A DNA stretch of 64,000 nt from Diploptera punctata (GCA_030220185.1 JASPKZ010009956.1:181101-245100); one strand, 5' to 3'. Positions 40,052 through 50,052 are shown, numbered from the stretch's first letter. Notes: generated from the sequence alone by a model not told the origin. Made by a program: numbers and translations.

Positions 40052-40896
40052 ATACTTACTTACTTACTCACTGGCACTGTCGAACCCGTAGGTTCATGGC
40101 CGCGCGGACATAAGCTCTCCATACACCCCTATCCTGAGCTAATCCTTTCCAATCATTCCCTGTATAATCTACTTCCCTCAAATCATAGTTTATGTTATTC
40201 TCCCACCTCATTCTTGCTCTACCAACTGGGCGTTTTCCCTCTGGCTTTCCTACAAGATGCTTCCATGCAAGTCTTTCATTCCCCATACGTGCAACATGTC
40301 CTGCCCATCGCAGTCTACGAGACTTGACTGTTCTTATTATATCTGGCTTCCTATAAAGACCATGTAGTTCATTGTTATGTAGTCTTCTCCATTCACCTGT
40401 CTGTTCATCTCTCTTTGGTCCAAAAATCCTCCTAAGTACTTTATTCTCAAATACCTGTAATCTCAATTTCTCCCTTAAAGTAAGAGTCCATGTTTCGCAA
40501 CCATATAATATAACTGGTAGAATAATAGTTATATATATTTTAAGTTTAACGTTTTTTGAAAGGAGTTGAGACATCAAGAGTCTCTGCAATGCATAGTAGC
40601 ACGCATTTCCAGAATTGAGCCTATGTTTAATTTCTTTGTGCATCTCATTCCTATTTGTGATTATTGTTCCTAGGTATTTGAATTCATCCACTTCCTCAAA
40701 ATTTCCTTCATTTCTCATTAGCTGTCCATTTCCATTATATAATGTATTTCTACGTGTGACCATATATTTAGTTTTATTGATATTTACTTCGAGTCCTAAG
40801 TTCTTAGTGTTACTCAATAGTGTGTGCGTATTGTCCTTTAGTATCTCCTCACTATCGGCCAACAATACTACATCATCAAATAATAATGTAACCTAA
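40052..40896 (-). mobile_element. LINE-A copy with end of reverse transcriptase, minus, uninterrupted frame
   Basis: The longest coding frame in the window (40068-40865, 265 codons on minus). It opens just downstream of the YADD position with LADSEEILKDNTHTLLSNTK, then LGLEVNINKTKYMVTRRNTL, EFKYLGTIITNRNEMHKEIK, SQLLSKNVKLKIYITIILPV, NKVLRRIFGPKRDEQTGEWR, RRLRWAGHVARMGNERLAW, RPVGRARMRWENNINYDLRE and AAMNLRVRQCQ. The catalytic motif upstream is degraded (GATGATGTAGTATTG remains at the edge). 5'-truncated, not autonomous. Confidence 0.9.
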
Positions 40897-41156
40897 TTTT
40901 ACAATCCGCAAATGTGAGTTCCTTTATATAGTAAATTATTAGTTTGTTTAATACGGTATTATGAAAAAAACCAGAGTGTGGAAAGCAGTGATAATTAATC
41001 GTATAATTCTTCTATTTATTTCCACCGCCGCCCTTGTTTCATTCTTTTAAATAAATGAAGGTTACCATGCTATTGCGTACTGTACGACCAAGCGATAAGA
41101 CTGATGGTGAGGTGGGTGTTGCAAATTTGGTTTTGATGCTAGCATGCACCGCATAT

Positions 41157-41412
41157 TATAGGTCGCGCAAGGGATTTTGAAGAATGTCCTTGACCGTAAA
41201 TCCAATGGGAGAGCCTATCCAGACTGCTCAGCTGTGAATTCCCTGCCTGCCACGTGTACAAACAAAACAGTTCCTCTTACAAAACATGTACAGTCCATAG
41301 AGAATTATAGTGAGACGCGGATGTGTTGATTTTAGATTTAAAACCGTAGACTTTAATTATAATATGTTGTACACTTGCTGCCTCAAGTCTTAAAATTATA
41401 GTGCAATGTGAA
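41157..41412 (-). repeat. Inverted duplicate block, left copy part 1
   Basis: Reads in reverse of 59530-59782: TTATAGGTCGCGCAAGGGAT, CTTGACCGTAAATCCAATGG, GAGCCTATCC, GTGAGACGCGGATGTGTTGA and TTGCTGCCTCAAGTCTTAAA. No LINE sequence in this part. Confidence 0.85.
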
Positions 41413-41614
41413 TGTCAGGTCCCCCAGCCATTATAGCTGGTCTTCTCAAGCTGGAGTCGCCACCCAAATGCCTCACGATGGTGGGTGTGCACCGGTCCCA
41501 TACTGGCAGAAATTCCTTGAGAACATTTCTTCCCCGGTGGAGGGTCGAACAAGCGCAAGTCATGTAGCTCTGCGCCAAGACATCTTGTCTTAATCACATG
41601 GCTATGGCGCGGGG
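41410..41614 (-). mobile_element. SINE-A, partial copy, minus
   Basis: Starts in mid-body (TGTCAGGTCCCCCAGCC) and runs to the tRNA-like head at the right (on minus: CGCGCCATAGCCATGTGATT, box A changed). It sits inside the duplicated block and is absent from the other copy at 59530, so it inserted after the duplication. Confidence 0.78.
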
Positions 41615-41687
41615 AAGACTATAAATGGTTTAAATTAAAGTGACATTTAGTGATTATTTAAAACATTAACGGAGTGATATAAACCAA

Positions 41688-41720
41688 ATACAGTGTGTGT
41701 GTGTGTGCGTGCGCGCGTGC

Positions 41721-41756
<36 letters not shown>
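41688..41756. repeat. (GT)n/(GC)n/(TA)n compound microsatellite
   Basis: GTGTGTGTGTGTGC, then GCGCGCGTGCGTG, then about 34 bp of TA, leading straight into the tRNA-like palindrome. The alternating purine-pyrimidine run could adopt Z-DNA. Confidence 0.9.
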
Positions 41757-41759
<3 letters not shown>

Positions 41760-41778
41760 ATGAAAAGAAAAATTAATG

Positions 41779-41850
41779 CTTGAGTCGGGATTTGAACTCG
41801 GGTCTCTAAAGTCTGTACCTTTAGCGCTCTAACCAACTGAGCTACCCAAG
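41779..41850 (-). tRNA. tRNA-like module, family 1, left arm of palindrome
   Basis: Acceptor CTTGGG/CTCAAG with a G-T pair on minus; D arm GCTC-AGTTGGTTA-GAGC; anticodon arm CTAAAG-GTACAGA-CTTTAG, a perfect 6-bp stem; T arm CCGAG variant with TTCAAAT loop. Boxes A and B present. The over-long anticodon arm argues against a working tRNA. Confidence 0.5.
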
Positions 41851-42038
41851 AATTCCAAGACAAACATACAATTGTCTTATACATGTAGTATTCTCAATTC
41901 ACACAAGAGGTAGCGGAAAGATAATTTGCTTAACTGTTATGTTAGTCGCTAGATGGCAGTCGGAAGATCTTTCCGCTACCTCTTGTGTGAATTGAGAATA
42001 CTACATGTATAAGAAAATTGTATGTTTGTCTTGGAATT

Positions 42039-42110
42039 CTTGGGTAGCTCAGTTGGTTAGAGCGCTAAAGGTACAGACTTTAGAGACTCGAGTTCAAATC
42101 CCGACTCAGG
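42039..42110 (+). tRNA. tRNA-like module, family 1, right arm of palindrome
   Basis: Mirror partner of 41779-41850: CTTGGG…CTCAGG acceptor with mismatches, anticodon arm CTAAAG-GTACAGA-CTTTAG, T arm TCGAG-TTCAAAT-CCCGA with one mismatch. The compensatory CTAAAG/CTTTAG change relative to CTAAAC/GTTTAG at 19246 keeps the 6-bp stem. Confidence 0.5.
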
Positions 42111-42229
42111 CATTCATTTTTCTTTTCATATCATATTTGCCTTCATTGCCAAATGTCAAAAATATATTTATAATATCTATATATATATATATAGTGAATA
42201 TACTTCCTCCACGTATAAAGATGTTCTAA

Positions 42230-42485
42230 CTCACTGGCACTACCGAACCCGTAGGTTCATGGCCGCGCGGACATAAGCTCTCCATATATCCCTATCCTGA
42301 GCTAATGTTTTTCCAATCATTCCCCGTATAATCTATTTCCCTCAATTCATAGTTAATGTTATCCTCCCGCCTCATTCTTGTTCTACTAACTGGGCGTTTT
42401 CCCTCTGGTTTTCCAACAAGAAGTTTCCATGCACGTCTTTCATTCCCCAATCGCGCCACATGTCCTGCCCATCGCAGTCTACGAT
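42230..42485 (-). mobile_element. LINE-A tail, truncated, minus, inside the inverted duplicate block
   Basis: Starts at the left with TAACTCACTGGCACTACCG and extends only to RRLRWAGHVARLGNERRAWK, with GKRPVSRTRMRREDNINYEL. Its 5' break, CGATAAAGATTACCTATATT at 42482, is the same break as in the plus copy at 59200-59215, so both derive from one insertion. Confidence 0.85.
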
Positions 42486-42680
42486 AAAGATTACCTATAT
42501 TAATTAATTTTTGTAGTGAGATTTTAAAAATGTTTAGCAGTGACTGTATTTGAGGGAGATAGCAATGACGTGTGGTCATACTTCCTATTGGCTGAGACCT
42601 ACATCTGGTTAGTACAAGACTCGCATCTAAGCTCTCATTACAAATTTTATTCGTCAGGAATCATTGCTAGGGTTATAGTG
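42486..42680 (-). repeat. Inverted duplicate block, left copy part 2
   Basis: AATTAATTTTTGTAGTGAGA, CAATGACGTGTGGTCATACT, TCCTATTGGCTGAGACCTAC, ATCTAAGCTCTCATTACAAA and ATTGCTAGGGTTATA match 59020-59210 in reverse. Confidence 0.88.
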
Positions 42681-42892
42681 GGAACGCAACAACTCGCCAC
42701 TTAGCTACATTGCCTAGACACAGACGCACATTAACTATATTGAACAGCTGATGGCCTATAACGACATCTTTAATTATAGACAAAATGAACTTGTTCGCAA
42801 GTAATGTTGAGTTATTAATATTATTTTAAAGTATAATACGAATAAAAGTAACACATCCATAATGTCTGCTAACAAAAATCAATCATGTATGA

Positions 42893-43195
42893 GGGAAATT
42901 AAAAAAAAATGGCCGAATTCAAATACCTAGAAAAAATACCAAAATGAATGAGATGCACAAGAAATAAAACATAGGCTACGCAAATTATGGAGGTGCATAG
43001 TATAATGCATTACAGGAACTCTTGTCGTTCCACCTTCTCTGAAAAAACGTTAAAATCAAAATATACAAAAACGTTATTCTCCCAGTTACATTATATGGAT
43101 GCGAAACATGGATTCTTACTTTAAGCGAAGAAAAGAATAGGAATATTTAAGAATAAATGTTCTTAAGAAAACTTTTGGAACCTGTCAAAAAACTT
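42893..43195 (+). mobile_element. LINE-A fragment, diverged, plus
   Basis: Words GGCCGAATTCAAATACCTAG, AATGAGATGCACAAG, CCAGTTACATTATATGGATG, CGAAACATGGATTCTTACTT and CTTAAGAAAACTTTTGGAAC follow LINE-A order from the KYLG to the LRKTFG block. Many indels. Stops before (TA)n at 43209. Confidence 0.75.
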
Positions 43196-43202
43196 TAAAC
43201 TG

Positions 43203-43206
<4 letters not shown>

Positions 43207-43240
<34 letters not shown>
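43207..43240. repeat. (TA)n microsatellite
   Basis: TA run between a plus and a minus LINE-A copy. Confidence 0.92.
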
Positions 43241-43241
<1 letters not shown>

Positions 43242-43839
43242 TTACTTACTTATTGGCACTATCGAACCCGTAGGTTCATGGCCGCACGGACATAAGCTCT
43301 CCATACATCCCTATCCTGAGTTAATGCTTTCCAATCATTCCCTGTATAATCTACTTCCCTCAAATCATAGTTAATGTTATTCTCCCACCTCATTCTTGGT
43401 CTACCAACTGGGCGTTTTCCCTCTGGCTTTCCTACAAGAAGCTTCCATGCAAGTCCCTCATTTCCCATACGTGAAACATGTCCTGCCCATCGCAGTCTAC
43501 GAGACTTAACTGTTCTTATTATATCTGTCTTCCTATAAAGACCATGCAGTTCATTGATATGTAGTCTTCTCCATTCACCTGTCTGTTCATCTCTCTTTGG
43601 TCCAAACATTTTCCTAAGTACTTTATTCTCAAATACCTGTAATCTCCTTTCCTCCCTTAAAGTAAGAGTCTATGTTTCGCGTCCATATAATATAACTGGT
43701 AGAATAATAGTTTTATATATTTTCAATTTAACGTTTTTTGAAAGGAGTTGGGACATCAAGAGTCTCTGCAATGCATAATAGCACGCATTTCCAGTATTGA
43801 GTCTATGTTTAATTTCCTTGTGCATCTCATTCCTATTTG

Positions 43840-43843
<4 letters not shown>
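43240..43843 (-). mobile_element. LINE-A copy, C-terminal region, minus
   Basis: Frame 43259-43609 on minus: FGPKRDEQTGEWRRLHINEL, RRLRWAGHVSRMGNEGLAWK, GKRPVGRPRMRWENNINYDL and AAMNLRVR. The upstream part (YGRETWT-like, KYKT) is in another frame. (TAAG)n tail at the left next to (TA)n. Right end at TCCTATTTGTGAA, where another (TA)n begins (43844-43880). Confidence 0.87.

Positions 43844-43880
<37 letters not shown>
43844..43880. repeat. (TA)n microsatellite
   Basis: TA run between a minus and a plus LINE-A copy. Confidence 0.92.
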
Positions 43881-43882
<2 letters not shown>

Positions 43883-44335
43883 CTGTTATTCTACGAATTA
43901 TATTGTATGGATGTGAAACATGGACTCTTACTTCAAGGGAGGAAAGGAGTTTACTAGTATTTGAGAGTAAAGTTCTTAGGAAACATTTTTGGAACCTAAG
44001 AGAGATGAACAGACAGGTGAATGGAGAAGACTACATAAAAAGAGCCACATGATGTTTATAGGAACCTTAATTATAACAGTTAAGACTTGTAGACAGCAAT
44101 GGGTAGGGCATGTGGCACGAATGGGGAACGAAATAAGGGGATGGAAGATTTTTGTAGGAAAACCAGAGGAAAAACGCACTTGATAGGACGAGAATGAGGT
44201 GGGAGAATAATATTAGCATTGATTTAAGGGAATTAGATTATACAGGAGAGACTGGAAAATATTAGTTTAGGATAGGGGATTGTAGAGAGCTTATGCCTAC
44301 GTGGTCATGAATCTACGGGTTTGATAGTGCTAATG
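43881..44335 (+). mobile_element. LINE-A copy, diverged, plus
   Basis: ACGAATTATATTGTATGGAT, GTGAAACATGGACTCTTACT, AAGAGAGATGAACAGACAGG, GGGTAGGGCATGTGGCACGA, AGAATGAGGTGGGAGAATAA and ATGAATCTACGGGTTTGATA follow the family in order. An older, more diverged copy than 38645 or 40052, with frameshifts. Confidence 0.8.
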
Positions 44336-44394
44336 AATTAGTTATTAACTTATAATTATGAATGTGAAATTAGTCGGCACTTTCATTACGACTC

Positions 44395-45835
44395 ATAACT
44401 AACCCGTAGGTTCATGGCCACAAGGTCATAAGTTCTCCATACATCCCTATCCTGAGCTAATGTTTTCCAATCATACCCTGTATAATCTACTTTCCCCAAA
44501 TCATGGTTAATGTTATTCTCCCTTCTCATTCTCGTTCTACCAACCGGTCGTTTTTACCTGGTTTTCCTACAAGAAACATTCACGCACTTCTTTCATTCCC
44601 CATTCGTGCCACATGTCCTGCCCATTGCAGTCTACGAGATTAACTGTTCTTATTATATCTGGCTTATTATAAACACCATGTAGTTCACTGTTATGCAGTC
44701 TTCTCCGTTCACATTTCTGTTCATCTCTCTTTGGTCCAAAAATTTTCTAAGAACTTTATTCTCAAAAACTCTTAATCTCCTTTCCACCGTTGAGGTAAGA
44801 GTCCATGTTTCGCATCCATATAATATAACTGGTAGAATAATAATTTTATATATTTTCAGTTTAACGTTTTTTGAAAGGAGTTGGGACATCAAGAGTCCCT
44901 GTAATGCATAATATCATGCGTTTCCAGAATTGAGCCTATGTTTAATTTGTTTGTGCATCTCATTCATATTTGTGATTATTGTTCCTAGGTATTTGAATTC
45001 AGCCACTTCTTCAAAATTTCCCTCATTTTTCATTAGTTGTCCATTTTCATTATAATATAATGTATTTCTATATGTGAACATACATTTAATTTAATTGATA
45101 TTTACTTCCAGTCCCAAATGTTGATAGTGTTACTCAATAGTGTGTGCGTGTTTTTCCTTTAGTATCTCCTCGGTATCGCCCAATAGTACTACATCATCAG
45201 CATAAAATAACAGCTTATTAATACTATTGAGTTGTAGGCATTCTTCATCTGTTAAACATTTGATGACATGCTCTAGTACAAATTAAATAGTAGAGGAGAT
45301 AGTGCATCTCCTTGCTTCAATCCATTCTGGATTTCAAAAGTATCCGAAAACTGTTTGCCTACACGCACCCTACTCTTTGTGCCATTTAGACACAATCATA
45401 TAAGTCTAACTAACGTTTAGGAATTCCTAACTGCAGCAGGATACTATATAACTTCTCCCCCTTAATTGAATTGCATGCTTTTTTTTAACTCTACATATAG
45501 TAGGTGTACAATTCCATTATATTCCCATTTATTTTCTAAAATCTGTCTTATACTAAAACTAAAAATCTGATCTGTTGTAGACCTGTTTCTTCTAAAACCA
45601 CATTGATGATCTCCTAGAATGTCATCAATATAGGAAGTAAGTCTGCTTATTAATATATTTGTTAGAATTTTGTACGAAGTTGAAAGTAATGAGGTGATCC
45701 TGTAGTTGTTGCAATCAGTTTTGTCTCATTTCTTGTAGATTGGTACGAAATACATTCTTTCCATTCATCTCGATGAACTTTTTTTCCCAAATCATACTAA
45801 GCAACCTGCGAATATTGTCCATTCATTTTGTGCAG
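44395..45835 (-). mobile_element. LINE-A copy with most of the reverse transcriptase, minus
   Basis: The longest LINE-A here by domain content. On minus, from 45835: WEKKVHRDEWKECI, then in varying frames remnants of NYRGISLLSTSYKIL, DDILGDHQCGFRRNRSTTDQ, RQILENKWEYNGIVHLLYV (block with the first catalytic Asp, altered), NGLKQGDALSPLLFNLVLE, a FYADDVVLLGDTEE-type catalytic block near 45190, then LGLEVNIN, EEVAEFKYLGTIITN, LLSKNVKLKIYKIIILPVIL and the C-terminal blocks. Many frameshifts. It ends exactly where a plus-strand CR1-like LINE begins. Confidence 0.85.
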
Positions 45836-45837
45836 CC

Positions 45838-46212
45838 ATGTACAGATATGAATTGACTCCTTTAACCTTACTTGACTCCAGCAAAGCTTTTCACACAGTA
45901 GATCACGACTTACTTATGATAAAGCTCATGTACCCACACCTGTCAGACAGACCTGTAACCTGGTTCGATTCATACCTGCGCGGATGTCAACAATACGTCT
46001 CATTAACCTCATCTTGGCGTAACGTGCAGGCGGGAGTCCTTGGGCAGTGTTCTTGGACCTTTACTTTCCACCAGTCTACATCAATAACTTAGCAACTGTA
46101 TTGAAGCACCACCGTTATTATCTTTATGCTGGCGATCTCCAAATTTACCTACATTCACTTCCAGATTTCCTCAATAAGAAAAAATGAATGATCATCTCAT
46201 GTCTATCTTTAA
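45838..46212 (+). mobile_element. CR1-like LINE, reverse-transcriptase segment (first part of an interrupted copy)
   Basis: The frame reads LTLLDSSKAFHTVDHDLLMI (D of the first catalytic block is Ser-Ser-Lys-altered, normally DFSKAFD), VTWFDSYLRGCQQYVSLTSS, WRNVQAGVLGQCS (normally GVPQGSVLGP), then in another frame INNLATVLKHHRYYLYAGDL (catalytic YADD changed to YAGD at 46135-46146) and MNDHLMSIFN. At 46212 it is interrupted by two SINEs and continues at 46861. Confidence 0.85.
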
Positions 46213-46552
46213 CTCCTGGCGCGACAGGCCTACAAGGCCCTTAGCCTACCATATAGCTGCTGGCCTCACATCCACATGTGTCAATCACAGAGGTAGATGA
46301 TAATCAGCCAGTGTAGGGGTGACATGTGATCAGCATGTCGAGTCCCCCAGCCGTTATAGCTGGTGTTCTCAACCTGGAGCCGCTACTTATTGTAGCCTAC
46401 CCAAATGCATCACGATGATGGGTGGGCACCGGTCCCATACTGGCCGAAATACCATGAGCAAATTTCTTTCCCCATGGAGACTCGAACCAGCGCAAGTCCC
46501 GTAGCTCTGCACCAAGGCTTCCTACCTTAACCACTCGGCTACGGCGCGGGAC
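46213..46552 (-). mobile_element. SINE-A, complete copy, minus
   Basis: Head at the right (on minus CGCGCCGTAGCCGAGTGGTT, AAGG; box B GGTTCGAGTCTCC). Body: GGCCTACAAGGCCCTTAGCC, GATCAGCATGTCGAGTCCCC, CTCAACCTGGAGCCGCTACT. Directly followed by SINE-B. The ATCTTTAA at its left (46205-46212) recurs after SINE-B at 46861-46868. Confidence 0.88.
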
Positions 46553-46860
46553 AAAGTAAAGTGATCCCACAACAGGCCTCAGGAGGCCCTTGGGGTAGTA
46601 TGATGTTAAGGCTCCCACTTTTTCTAGACAATCGGCACTTTATGTCAGCCGGGTTGTCAGGCCTGCGTGTCGGCCGCCTTTACCCGCAGAACAAGCGTCT
46701 GGTACTCATTTACGTTAGAGGCTGAGTCGACTCCAGGGCCATAGTGCCGCCAGAGGGTTTGGGTCAGTTTAAAAATCCTGACCCCCAACGGGACTTGAAC
46801 TCTCGACCCTCTGGCTTGTAGCTCAGTACCTTAACCACTACGCTACGGCGTGCCCCCTCG
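46553..46860 (-). mobile_element. SINE-B, complete copy, minus
   Basis: Tail AAAGTAAAGTGATCCCACAA at the left, head GGGGCACGCCGTAGCGTAGT on minus at the right. Back-to-back with SINE-A in the same orientation, with a single pair of ATCTTTAA repeats round both. Confidence 0.9.
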
Positions 46861-47035
46861 ATCTTTAAAAGCTCTTCTATTTTCGATCCACGCCTGAAAT
46901 CCTAACAAATCATAAGTAATTCTATTGGGCAACAAAGACTTCTCACAACTTTTACATATATGCACTTCCACACATTACTATAAATAATGTAGTTATCCCT
47001 TATTCTTCTTCAGTTGTAGATCTAGGACCATATAC
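46861..47035 (+). mobile_element. CR1-like LINE, continuation (second part)
   Basis: ATCTTTAAAAGCTC, AAATCCTAACAAATCATAAG, TAATTCTATTGGGCAACAAA, ACTTCCACACATTACTATAA and CTTATTCTTCTTCAGTTGTA correspond to 62640-62770 of the other decayed copy (AATCCTAACAAGTCACAAGT, TAATTCTAATGGGGCACAAA), which has no SINEs at this point. Interrupted at about 47035 by a minus LINE-D. Confidence 0.85.
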
Positions 47036-47945
47036 TTACTTAATACAGGCTTTCCACTTTACAGCAGTTTGCCCTTGATTCCTGCTTTCCAGAGATTCCT
47101 ATCTTCCCATTGTCCATCTTCCATACCCCTCTTCATCATGGCATCATATATTCCCTCATGCCATGCTCTTCTACTTCTTCCCTTTCTCCTTCTGCCTGGT
47201 ACCATCCAATCCAACACCTGTTTAGGCCACTGGTCTTCCGGCATCCGTTATACTTGTCCATACCATTGTAGAGCTCTCTGGTTATCCTATCTATCCCTAA
47301 TCGATAACCGTTTCTTGTGCATCCATTTCTTGTCTGATATATGTATTTCGACGAATGTGTTGTAGCCTCGATATTCTCATACTTCTCCGTAATCCATCCA
47401 TTTCTGTCGCCAAGAGCCTTTTCTGTATCCTTTCATTTATTGTCCAGCTTTCTGATCCATATGTAAGTATACTTTCTATTATTGTCTGTATAATCCCTTT
47501 TTTTGTTTTTCTGGTCAAATTTCTATTCAATAAAAGACCATTCAGGGATTTAATCGCCTTCCTTGCACAATTTACTCTGTTAATAATATCTTTTTCACAA
47601 GTACCAGATTTATCTATTATAGATCCAAGATATTTAAATTCTTCAACACGTTTAATTATCATATTATTTATTTGTAGGTCTTCTGAATTTCCTCCGATTA
47701 CCATATATTCTGTTTTAATATAATTTATCTTCAGTCCACCTACCTAAAATGCATCGACCAACTTTCTTATCATATATTCTATCTCTTCTTTATCTTGTCC
47801 TGTTATAATCTGGTCATCAGCGAATAATAAATTGTGCAGTAAATGGCCATGAATGTCGATTCCTATTCCCCTACGGGACTTATTCCGTTTCATTAATACA
47901 TCTTCTAAATATAATCTAGGACCCAAATTTAATCTAGCAAACGAA
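47036..47945 (-). mobile_element. LINE-D copy nested in the CR1-like LINE, minus
   Basis: On minus, from 47926: HNLLFADDQIITGQDKEEIE (catalytic motif), then NYIKTEYMVIGGNSEDLQIN, KYLGSIIDKSGTCEKDIINR, TYGSESWTINERIQKRLLAT, GLRRSMRISRLQHIRRNTYI, frameshift, then EDQWPKQVLDWMVPGRRRKG and NLWKAGIKGKLL at the left end. Related in arrangement to LINE-B but distinct in sequence. Confidence 0.85.
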
Positions 47946-47984
47946 GCTGAAACATATATGTAAAAATAATTTTTTCCATCTTAT

Positions 47985-48740
47985 TTTAACGTTTAATGAA
48001 ATTTCTCTCAGCTTAATTAAAACAAACCCTTGTGCATAATCTTATGTTGTCACACTTCGATTAATGTGCCGTTACCTAAACTTGTCTCAAAGACTGCATG
48101 TTCATAATTATTGTATTGGTTTTATTTTCAACTTTCACTGTTATGATCATGTATCCGAAAACTTCAGTAATCTCTTTTGGCTCTGTTTTTGCGACAGACG
48201 TAAATTGCACTCTCTTTCATTACTTCTCAAGTTTCTGAATTTTTATTTTCCTAGTTACCCGGCGTCCAGATTAGAGAAGTGATCTTTTTACATCAATATT
48301 GACACTAGGTAACAAGATAGGCCTAAGTCTGCTGACAATCCCTCTCCACAGCAATTATTTTTACTCTACTTCTTTCACAGTAGTCTCTGCCCGATCAAGG
48401 AATTCCCTCCCTCAAGATATCACGGGTTGCTATATAGTTGACACTTTTAAGTCAAGCTTTAAACAATTTTTTGTTGTTAAACAATTCATTTCTCTTCAGA
48501 CTTACATTTATTATAACTCATTAGTAGTATTTTTTTACATTTGTATCTTCTATAATTTATATTTTGATCTTTACATCTAGAGTGAATCAAAATATATTAT
48601 AAATATACCATATAAGCAATTATGTTTATTGTAATTTAGATACAAGACTATTTTTTGTACTTTTTCTAACCTCCTTGAGTGGTAGAAATACCTTCAAATT
48701 TTAAGTCTGCCAAGTAAAATAAAATTCTTTCTTCTTCTTC
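47985..48740 (+). mobile_element. CR1-like LINE, 3' end (third part)
   Basis: ACAAACCCTTGTGCATAATC…GTCACACTTCGATTA, CGACAGACGTAAATTGCACT, TTACTTCTCAAGTTTCTGAA and ACCCGGCGTCCAGATTAGAG match 62880-63190. The protein end is decayed (NIDTR, LLTIPLHSNYFYSTSFTVVS, ARSRNSLPQDITGC). The UTR ends CTTGAGTGGTAGAAATACC…AAGTCTGCCAAGTAAAATAA and enters the (ATT)n-rich tract at 48741. Confidence 0.85.
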
Positions 48741-48956
48741 TTATTATTATTATTATTATTATTAATATTAATATTATTAATATTATTATTATTAATATTA
48801 TTATTATTATTATTATTAATATTATTATTATTATTAATATTATTATTATTATTAATATTATTATTATTTATTATATTATTATTATTATTAATATTATTAT
48901 TATTATTAATATTATTATTATTAATATTATTATTATTATTAATATTATTATTATTA
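48741..48956. repeat. Compound (ATT)n/(AATATT)n microsatellite, about 215 bp
   Basis: (TTC)n at 48729, then runs of TTATTATTA separated by TTAATATTA at irregular spacing. The Asn/Ile-rich minus frame over it is an artefact. It is the tail of the CR1-like LINE, greatly expanded. Confidence 0.93.
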
Positions 48957-49685
48957 AATCCAGACCATGGACGACTATAGAAATAATTCCGAATTGTGGA
49001 ACTGTAGTAGCACAGTTCAGTTATAATAACATTAAACTGAAAATAAAAATCTCTATTTCTGTATTCATTAGGATACATTGATAATTTTATCAGGATAAAA
49101 TAATATTTTTTTATATATTCTTTCTCTCTGTATTCTTTTATGTATCCTTTTATGTTACATTTCTGTATCATATCTATATTTTTTTCTTCCATTCTGTTGA
49201 ACTTTGTCTGTAATGGGGATCTTGAATTTTGGGCGTCGATATATGAATAAATAAATAAAAAATATATTGACGTTAAAATTGTTTCTGATTTAACTCAATA
49301 GGTAACGAAAAGTGAATTATACTTAATTTGTTTAGGCTATATTATGCTGGAATCTGACATATTTTGACACCTTATATGAGTTATTCTCTTCACACTTCAG
49401 AACCGTATTACCCCATTTTTAACATCTGTTATTGTAGACCACTTGCTTTTCTCGGAGATGAAAACTCAGGACGACAGCCTTATGTGTAACGAACAAACGA
49501 AAGAATATCTGTAGCATGGTTTAAATATTAGTTTAAATAAAACACGATAATTCATCGCGGATTTGGATGAATTCTATTCTGGTGGTAGGAAAACAAAAAA
49601 GTGAATACATTTTCTGATTTGGGTTCTATTTTCGAAATGGAAGGAAGTGAAATATGAAAATCGAACAGAGTTTTTGTAATAGGGA
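48957..49685. other. Unassigned stretch
   Basis: Nothing clear. TATATGAATAAATAAATAAA at 49219-49242 looks like the tail of an unidentified retroelement. Confidence 0.35.
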
Positions 49686-49689
49686 AAAA

Positions 49690-50035
49690 TATTGGTATGC
49701 AGTCTTGTGGACCAGAAACACCAACAACAAAATTAAAAAGCTTTCATAACATAATATTATACGGCGCAGAAACTTGGACAATTAACGAAAAAGATAATAA
49801 AAATTGAGAACAATTGAAAGGGATTTTTAAATCATCTGGAACATTGAGCGTAGAAAGAATAAAGAGTAAAGAGATAATAATGGGAGTGGAAGCAGATAAG
49901 ACTATGATAGTGAAAAAAAAAAGAATAATACGATATCATGGACTTCTAAGGAGCATGAAGGGAGAAAGAATCTTTAAATTAATATTTGAACGGGAAGTGA
50001 TATGTAGAAGAGACACGGCAGACTAATAATAGTTG
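49690..50035 (+). mobile_element. LINE-D-type relic, plus
   Basis: Frames give NIILYGAETWTINEKDNKK, then GVEADKTMIVKKKRIIRYHG, LLRSMKGERIFKLIFE. This is the post-polymerase order, heavily decayed, with no close relative in the window. Confidence 0.6.
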
Positions 50036-50052
50036 AAGGAATAATATTAAAT

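Larger units (their letters stand above)
41755..42134. repeat. 380-bp palindrome of two tRNA-like units, family 1
   Basis: Left arm 41755-41922 and right arm 41967-42134, each 168 bp and nearly perfectly complementary, around a 44-nt loop. Each arm runs ATGATATGAAAAGAAAAA, tRNA-like module, ATTCCAAGACAAACATACAA, TGTAGTATTCTCAATTCACA, CAAGAGGTAGCGGAAAGAT. The modules point outward. Beyond the right arm the unit's usual TTTGCCTTCATTGCCAAATG continues. Confidence 0.93.

Noticed and set aside
48701..49192. Long Asn-rich minus open frame
   Set aside because: It reads straight through a compound (ATT)n microsatellite. The residue pattern NNNINNN is the translation of the repeat, not a protein.
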